Below, piece after piece: positions 6,867-9,553 of a DNA stretch of 9,553 nt; within the stretch, counting starts at the first letter, position 1, and each line of letters begins with the position of its first letter. Both the position numbers and the translations under genes were made by a program. The notes under the pieces were generated by a model. That model saw nothing but the letters and a program-made list of their open reading frames with translations. It made no database searches and had not been told where the DNA came from. Source of the DNA: DATLFA01 sp039934635 (GTDB lineage: Bacteria > Actinomycetota > Acidimicrobiia > Acidimicrobiales > WLNW01); assembly GCA_039934635.1 (NCBI GenBank), contig JBDTLT010000211.1, positions 1 through 9,553 on the forward strand, written 5' to 3'.

Positions 6867-7379
6867 ATGCAACTCGTAGATCCAGTAGCCCGGCCGGTGA
6901 TCGTGGCGGGTTCCTTGGCGCCTCGGTTGTCGTCGCTCGACGGCACGACCATCGGGCTCTGGGCGAACATGAAGCTCAATGCCGTGGAGTTGATGGATCA
7001 GGTCGAGGCGGTGTTGCGCTCACGCCACGACATCGCCGGTTTCGTGCGCGGCAAGTACCACCCGGCGCGCGTGATGGGCACCAACGAGTGGCCCGGCATC
7101 GACGGTTGCGACGCCGTGCTGCTCACGCACGGCGATTGAGGGAGTTGCAGCTCGAGCGGTCTGCTCAACCAGGTGCAACTCGAACGGCGGGGCATTCCGG
7201 CCGTTCTCATCGGTACCGATCGTTTCCGGTCGGTGCTCGAAGCAACTCGGCGCGTGTGCGGCATCGACGAGGTGCAATGGGCCGAAGTCCCACATCCACT
7301 TGGCAGCCTGGTCGCCGACGAACTGCGAGCGCGTGCCGAACTCGCCGTTACGCAGTTCGAAGCAATCGTGCTCCGCTAG
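6867..7379 (+). CDS. UGSC-family selenoprotein (in-frame TGA read as selenocysteine 91)
   Basis: 170-residue protein when TGA 7137-7139 is read as selenocysteine. Residues 91-94 are Sec-Gly-Ser-Cys, the motif that names the UGSC family found by selenoproteome surveys of marine metagenomes; homologues with Cys instead of Sec exist. Sec91-x-x-Cys94 resembles a redox UxxC/CxxC centre. The N-terminal half has SLAPRLSSLDGTTIGLWANM (16-35), as in relatives, and the motif is preceded by VLLTHGD (84-90). The downstream half continues in frame without another stop: GLLNQVQLERRGIPAVLIGTD (98-118) and AEVPHPLG (139-146). Both halves are thus recognisably one protein, arguing against a nonsense mutation. 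Without recoding, a 90-residue fragment would end just before the active site. A SECIS-like hairpin follows the TGA directly. Start and operon: strong ribosome binding site, 19 bases after the upstream gene. Cysteines are C81, C94 and C131. Biochemical function is unknown; a thiol/selenol redox role is inferred. The selA/selB/selC/selD genes must be elsewhere in the genome. Confidence 0.9.
7137..7139 (+). other. TGA recoded as selenocysteine (Sec91)
   Basis: TGA lies between the Asp of THGD and Gly-Ser-Cys. The reading frame stays open for a further 79 codons to the TAG at 7377-7379, and those codons encode the expected family C-terminus. The hairpin immediately after it supports insertion of Sec rather than termination. 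Confidence 0.88.
7142..7181 (+). promoter_or_regulatory. Bacterial SECIS element (SelB-binding hairpin)
   Basis: A perfect 8-base-pair outer stem is formed by GAGTTGCA (7142-7149) and TGCAACTC (7174-7181). Inside it GAGC (7154-7157) pairs with GCTC (7163-7166), closing a five-base apical loop GGTCT (7158-7162). T7152-A7167 can extend the inner stem, leaving C7153 bulged. Counting the U of UGA as 1, the loop occupies positions 22-26 with G23 and U24. In the E. coli fdhF SECIS, as I recall it, the SelB-contacting G23 and U24 lie in a GGUCU at the same positions, with a bulged U17 where this hairpin has C17. The element lies wholly within the coding sequence, as is usual in bacteria. Energies were not computed. 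Confidence 0.82.
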
Positions 7380-7388
7380 GTCCCGCGC

Positions 7389-8366
7389 TCAGACCGTCAA
7401 CACGATCTTGCCGAAGAAGTCGTCGCTCGCCATCAACGCGTGCGCGTCGGCGATCTGCGCCAGCGGGAACGTCGCCGCGATGCACGGTACGACATCGCCC
7501 GCCGCGACGAGCGAGAGGAGTCCTTCCAGTGTGCGGCGAATCTGTGCATCCGTCGGTCGTCCCACACCGGTGATGGTGAGTCCTTTTACGAAGACCTGCC
7601 CGAGGTGCAGATCGACACGGTGCCCAGCGGTAACGCCGGTCGTGACGTAACGGCCCCACGGTCGCAGCGTGCGAATCACCGAATCCCACAGCGGTGTGCC
7701 AACGTGGTCGAGCACGACATCGACGCCGGCGCCGTTGGTCGCGGCCATGACTGCACCATAGAGGTCGTCGCGCCGTGAATCGAGCGCGACGCTCGCGCCA
7801 ATTTCGCGGGCGCAGGCGAGCTTGTCGACCGTGGCGCCGGTACGCACGCTCGCGGTCGCGATCACCGTGCAGCCCGACGCCCGCGCGATTTGCACGCCGA
7901 AGCTGCCGACACCGCTGCCCGAGGCCGTGACGAGCACGGTCTCGCCCTCGGCGATGTGTACGCGCTCGACGAGGGCCTGGTACGCGCTGCGGCCGGCCGT
8001 CGGTATCGCGGCGGCCTGCTCGTAGGTGCAGTTTGCGGGAAGTGCCAGGGTCAACACGGCGGGTGCGATCGCGAGTTCGGCGTGCGCGCGTGCGCCCGAC
8101 GCAACGACCGCGTCACCGGGGCGGACGCTCGTGACTTCGGGGCCGACCGCGACGACGTCACCGGCGATGTCGCGACCACCGATGTACGGCTGCTCGCGGA
8201 TCGTCATGCCGTGCGAGCCCTCACGGAAGTAGAGATCGACACGGTCGAGTGACGACGCGCGGACGCGGATCAACACCTCGTCGGGCCCGGGTTGGGGTGG
8301 GTCGTCGACCTCGCCATAGCGCAGCACATCGAAGCCGCCGGTCGACGTGTGATGCGCGGCGTGCAT
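7389..8366 (-). CDS. Zinc-free quinone oxidoreductase-like (MDR family) dehydrogenase
   Basis: 325-residue medium-chain dehydrogenase/reductase, most like NADPH:quinone oxidoreductases that reduce quinones or alpha,beta-unsaturated carbonyls. The N-terminal GroES-like domain runs to about residue 120: PDEVLIRVRASSLDRVDLYFREG (28-50) and GGRDIAGDVVAVG (63-75). The cofactor loop is TASGSGVGSFGVQIA (147-161), a Rossmann AxxGxxG-type motif. The catalytic-zinc Cys near residue 40 and the four-Cys structural-zinc loop of alcohol dehydrogenases are absent. The C-terminus FPLAQIADAHALMASDDFFGKIVL is typical of the family. ATG 8366 is chosen because it lies 4 bases after the esterase stop; extending upstream gives an Arg/Ser-rich shadow of the esterase. 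No ribosome binding site is obvious, so translation is probably coupled. The gene converges on the selenoprotein gene with 9 bases between stops. Substrate unknown. Confidence 0.92.
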   Translation of the reverse strand: MHAAHHTSTGGFDVLRYGEVDDPPQPGPDEVLIRVRASSLDRVDLYFREGSHGMTIREQPYIGGRDIAGDVVAVGPEVTSVRPGDAVVASGARAHAELAIAPAVLTLALPANCTYEQAAAIPTAGRSAYQALVERVHIAEGETVLVTASGSGVGSFGVQIARASGCTVIATASVRTGATVDKLACAREIGASVALDSRRDDLYGAVMAATNGAGVDVVLDHVGTPLWDSVIRTLRPWGRYVTTGVTAGHRVDLHLGQVFVKGLTITGVGRPTDAQIRRTLEGLLSLVAAGDVVPCIAATFPLAQIADAHALMASDDFFGKIVLTV

Positions 8367-8370
8367 GGGA

Positions 8371-9267
8371 CTATTTTCGGGTGACGCGCGCGACGAAGGC
8401 GGCCATTTGATCGAAGGCCTGCGCGGCCTCCGGATACGCCGGGTAATAGAGCATCCACACGTGGGGCATCTCGGGGTAGATGAACAACTCGTTGGCGACA
8501 CCCGCCGCCGCCGCCTGCGCCGCGAGCTTGCGGGAATCGTCGAGTAGCACTTCGGCATCACCGACCAAGATCAACAGCGGCGGCAACCCCGCGAGGTCGG
8601 CGAACGCGGGTGACGCCAGCGGCAACTTGGGGTCTTGCCCTTGGAGGTAAAGGTTCGAGGCCTCGGTCGCCGACGCCAGCGAGAACATCTTGTCGGCCTC
8701 GGAGCGGGTCGTGTAGGTCTCGTTGGTGTTGGTGAGATCCACCCATGGCGACAGGCAGATGCCACCGGCGGGGGCGTCGTGGCCGGCATCGCGTATGGCC
8801 ACCAACGCGGCCGCGGTGAGGCCTCCTCCTGCCGAGTCGCCCGCGAGCACGATGCGCGATGCGGGTGTCCCACTGTCGAGCGCCCACTGATATGCGCGGA
8901 GCGCGTCGTCGACTGCGGCCGGGAAGGGGTGTTCGGGCGCGAGGCGATAGTGAACATTCAGCACTCGCACACCGGCGCGCGCCGCGAAGTGTGAGCAGTA
9001 GGCGCGGTAGGCGAGTGCTGACGCGATGCGGTAGCCGCCACCGTGGAAGTAGATGACCAACGGGTCGTCATCGCCGCCGTCGCGCATCTCGAGAAATGCC
9101 TCGACACCGTTGGCATCGACGGCAACGGCCGACGTACCGGTGGCCAGCGGTATCTGTCCCATGGCGCCGTCGATTCGAGCGCGCAGCTCGACGACGTCCT
9201 TCGCCGGTGGTGGCACCGGGTTCGATGCCATCTGCTTTTGAAACGCGATGAATTGTTCACTTGCCAT
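8371..9267 (-). CDS. Alpha/beta hydrolase esterase, hormone-sensitive-lipase family (family IV)
   Basis: 298-residue carboxylesterase of the bacterial HSL family, hydrolysing short-chain esters. The oxyanion motif is HGGGY (75-79), followed by NVHYRLAPEHPFPAAVDDAL (104-123), the classic family IV block. The nucleophile is S145 in GDSAGGG (143-149), and the base is H269 in MPHVW (267-271). The acid position reads VGDAEVLLDDS (235-245), where E239 occupies the place of the usual Asp, a substitution I recall in this subgroup; D243 is the alternative. There is no signal peptide, so it is cytoplasmic. AGGA six bases before the ATG supports the start. It lies 38 bases downstream of the amidohydrolase and 4 bases upstream of the dehydrogenase, consistent with one operon. 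With those neighbours it suggests stepwise degradation of an ester-containing compound (inference). Confidence 0.93.
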   Translation of the reverse strand: MASEQFIAFQKQMASNPVPPPAKDVVELRARIDGAMGQIPLATGTSAVAVDANGVEAFLEMRDGGDDDPLVIYFHGGGYRIASALAYRAYCSHFAARAGVRVLNVHYRLAPEHPFPAAVDDALRAYQWALDSGTPASRIVLAGDSAGGGLTAAALVAIRDAGHDAPAGGICLSPWVDLTNTNETYTTRSEADKMFSLASATEASNLYLQGQDPKLPLASPAFADLAGLPPLLILVGDAEVLLDDSRKLAAQAAAAGVANELFIYPEMPHVWMLYYPAYPEAAQAFDQMAAFVARVTRK

Positions 9268-9305
9268 GAGGGGTCCTGACTTTTCGCTCTGAAGGCCGCT
9301 CGGGC

Positions 9306-9553
9306 CTATCCGATCTTCAGCACGCGGGCGGCATTGTCATGGAGGAACTTGGGCCACACCTCGTCCTTGAAGCCGACGGCCGGCATGTCGCGGAAGATGC
9401 GCTCGAGCGAGAGGCCCATGGGGAAGTACCCGGCGTAGATGATCTTGTCGGCGCCCCGCGAGTTCGCGTAGTTGATGATCGCCGGCGGATAGTGCTTGGG
9501 TGCGAACGCGCTCGTCGAATAGTGCAAGCCCGGCCACTTGAGCATCAACTTGA
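9306..9553 (-). CDS. Amidohydrolase_2-family protein, C-terminal part only (5' end beyond window edge)
   Basis: Only the last 82 residues or so of a metal-dependent TIM-barrel hydrolase/decarboxylase-type protein are visible; the frame is open through the right edge, so the TTG/ATG codons near 9548 are internal. The visible piece has the family's closing strands and helices: LHYSTSAFAPKHYPPAIINYA, then DKIIYAGYFPMGLSLERIF, then WPKFLHDNAARVLKIG. Relatives in this family usually read GSDWP or GTDYP where this protein has AGYFP, so the C-terminal catalytic/metal Asp is replaced by Tyr (codon TAC at 9428-9426). That could mean a changed or lost hydrolytic activity, or a subgroup using other ligands. 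It is the most upstream visible gene of the minus-strand run and ends 38 bases before the esterase. A short hairpin overlaps its stop but has no T-tract. Confidence 0.85.
   Translation of the reverse strand, partial: KLMLKWPGLHYSTSAFAPKHYPPAIINYANSRGADKIIYAGYFPMGLSLERIFRDMPAVGFKDEVWPKFLHDNAARVLKIG

Noticed and set aside
6844..6879. 11-codon open frame starting in an ATGA overlap with the stop at 6847
   Set aside because: It is too short and has no ribosome binding site of its own; the strong site at 6855-6860 clearly serves the selenoprotein ATG at 6867.
5615..6979. Minus-strand open frame of 454 codons antisense to the conserved protein and the selenoprotein start
   Set aside because: It is longer than the real gene but low in complexity and Arg/His-rich, with no family motifs. 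It would also overlap the epoxide hydrolase start. The plus-strand protein has conserved blocks and a plausible promoter.
7137..7139. TGA as a true stop, making the gene a truncated pseudogene
   Set aside because: The frame stays open and family-like for 79 codons afterwards, the residues flanking the TGA are the UGSC motif, and a SECIS-like hairpin follows at the right distance.
8367..8561. N-terminal extension of the dehydrogenase upstream of 8366
   Set aside because: The extension is an Arg/Ser/Pro-rich out-of-frame reading of the esterase gene; the family sequence begins just after the ATG at 8366.
9293..9307. Short hairpin AGGCC-CGAGC-GGCCT (minus strand) at the amidohydrolase stop, as a terminator
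   Set aside because: The stem is only 5 bp and no T-tract follows on the minus strand; the esterase starts soon after, so transcription probably continues.

Overview
The window is GC-rich and densely coding, with GTG starts, ATGA overlaps and likely leaderless promoters. This fits an actinobacterium, possibly an uncultured Acidimicrobiia-like lineage (inference; no rRNA or marker gene is present). Ten complete protein genes and two edge-truncated ones fill almost all of it. I see no tRNA, rRNA, CRISPR array, insertion sequence or phage gene.

Region 1 (1-2642, minus strand) is a sugar-biosynthesis operon. In transcription order it holds a zinc-binding NDP-sugar C-methyltransferase, an RfbF-like sugar-1-phosphate nucleotidyltransferase and a PIG-L/LmbE-type deacetylase that runs off the left edge. 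The last two overlap by 7 bases. Together they suggest synthesis of a C-methyl-branched, possibly amino, deoxysugar for a cell-surface glycan or glycosylated metabolite. A divergent gene (2770-4059) encodes a DUF2172/DUF4910-type M28-like aminopeptidase with a C-terminal winged-helix domain, a family often found in surface-glycan loci.

Region 2 (4067-5727, minus strand) is a translationally coupled pair: an EHN-type epoxide hydrolase followed by a carboxymuconolactone-decarboxylase-family protein.

Region 3 (5756-7379, plus strand) is the highlight. A conserved protein of unknown function is followed 19 bases later by a gene that looks truncated at a TGA (7137-7139) but continues in frame to 7379. 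The residues spanning the TGA read U-G-S-C, so this is a UGSC-family selenoprotein with selenocysteine at residue 91. The RNA just after the TGA can form a hairpin (7142-7181) whose apical loop GGUCU lies at nucleotides 22-26 counted from the U of UGA. As I recall it, that is the same loop at the same position as in the E. coli fdhF SECIS. A conventional gene caller would split or truncate this gene.

Region 4 (7389-9553, minus strand) is a putative catabolic run: an amidohydrolase_2-family protein (N-terminus beyond the right edge), an HSL-family (family IV) esterase and a zinc-free quinone-oxidoreductase-like dehydrogenase. The amidohydrolase carries Tyr where the family's usual C-terminal catalytic Asp should be. 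Regions 2 and 4 together look like accessory oxidation/hydrolysis functions for small organic molecules, but the substrate cannot be read from the sequence.
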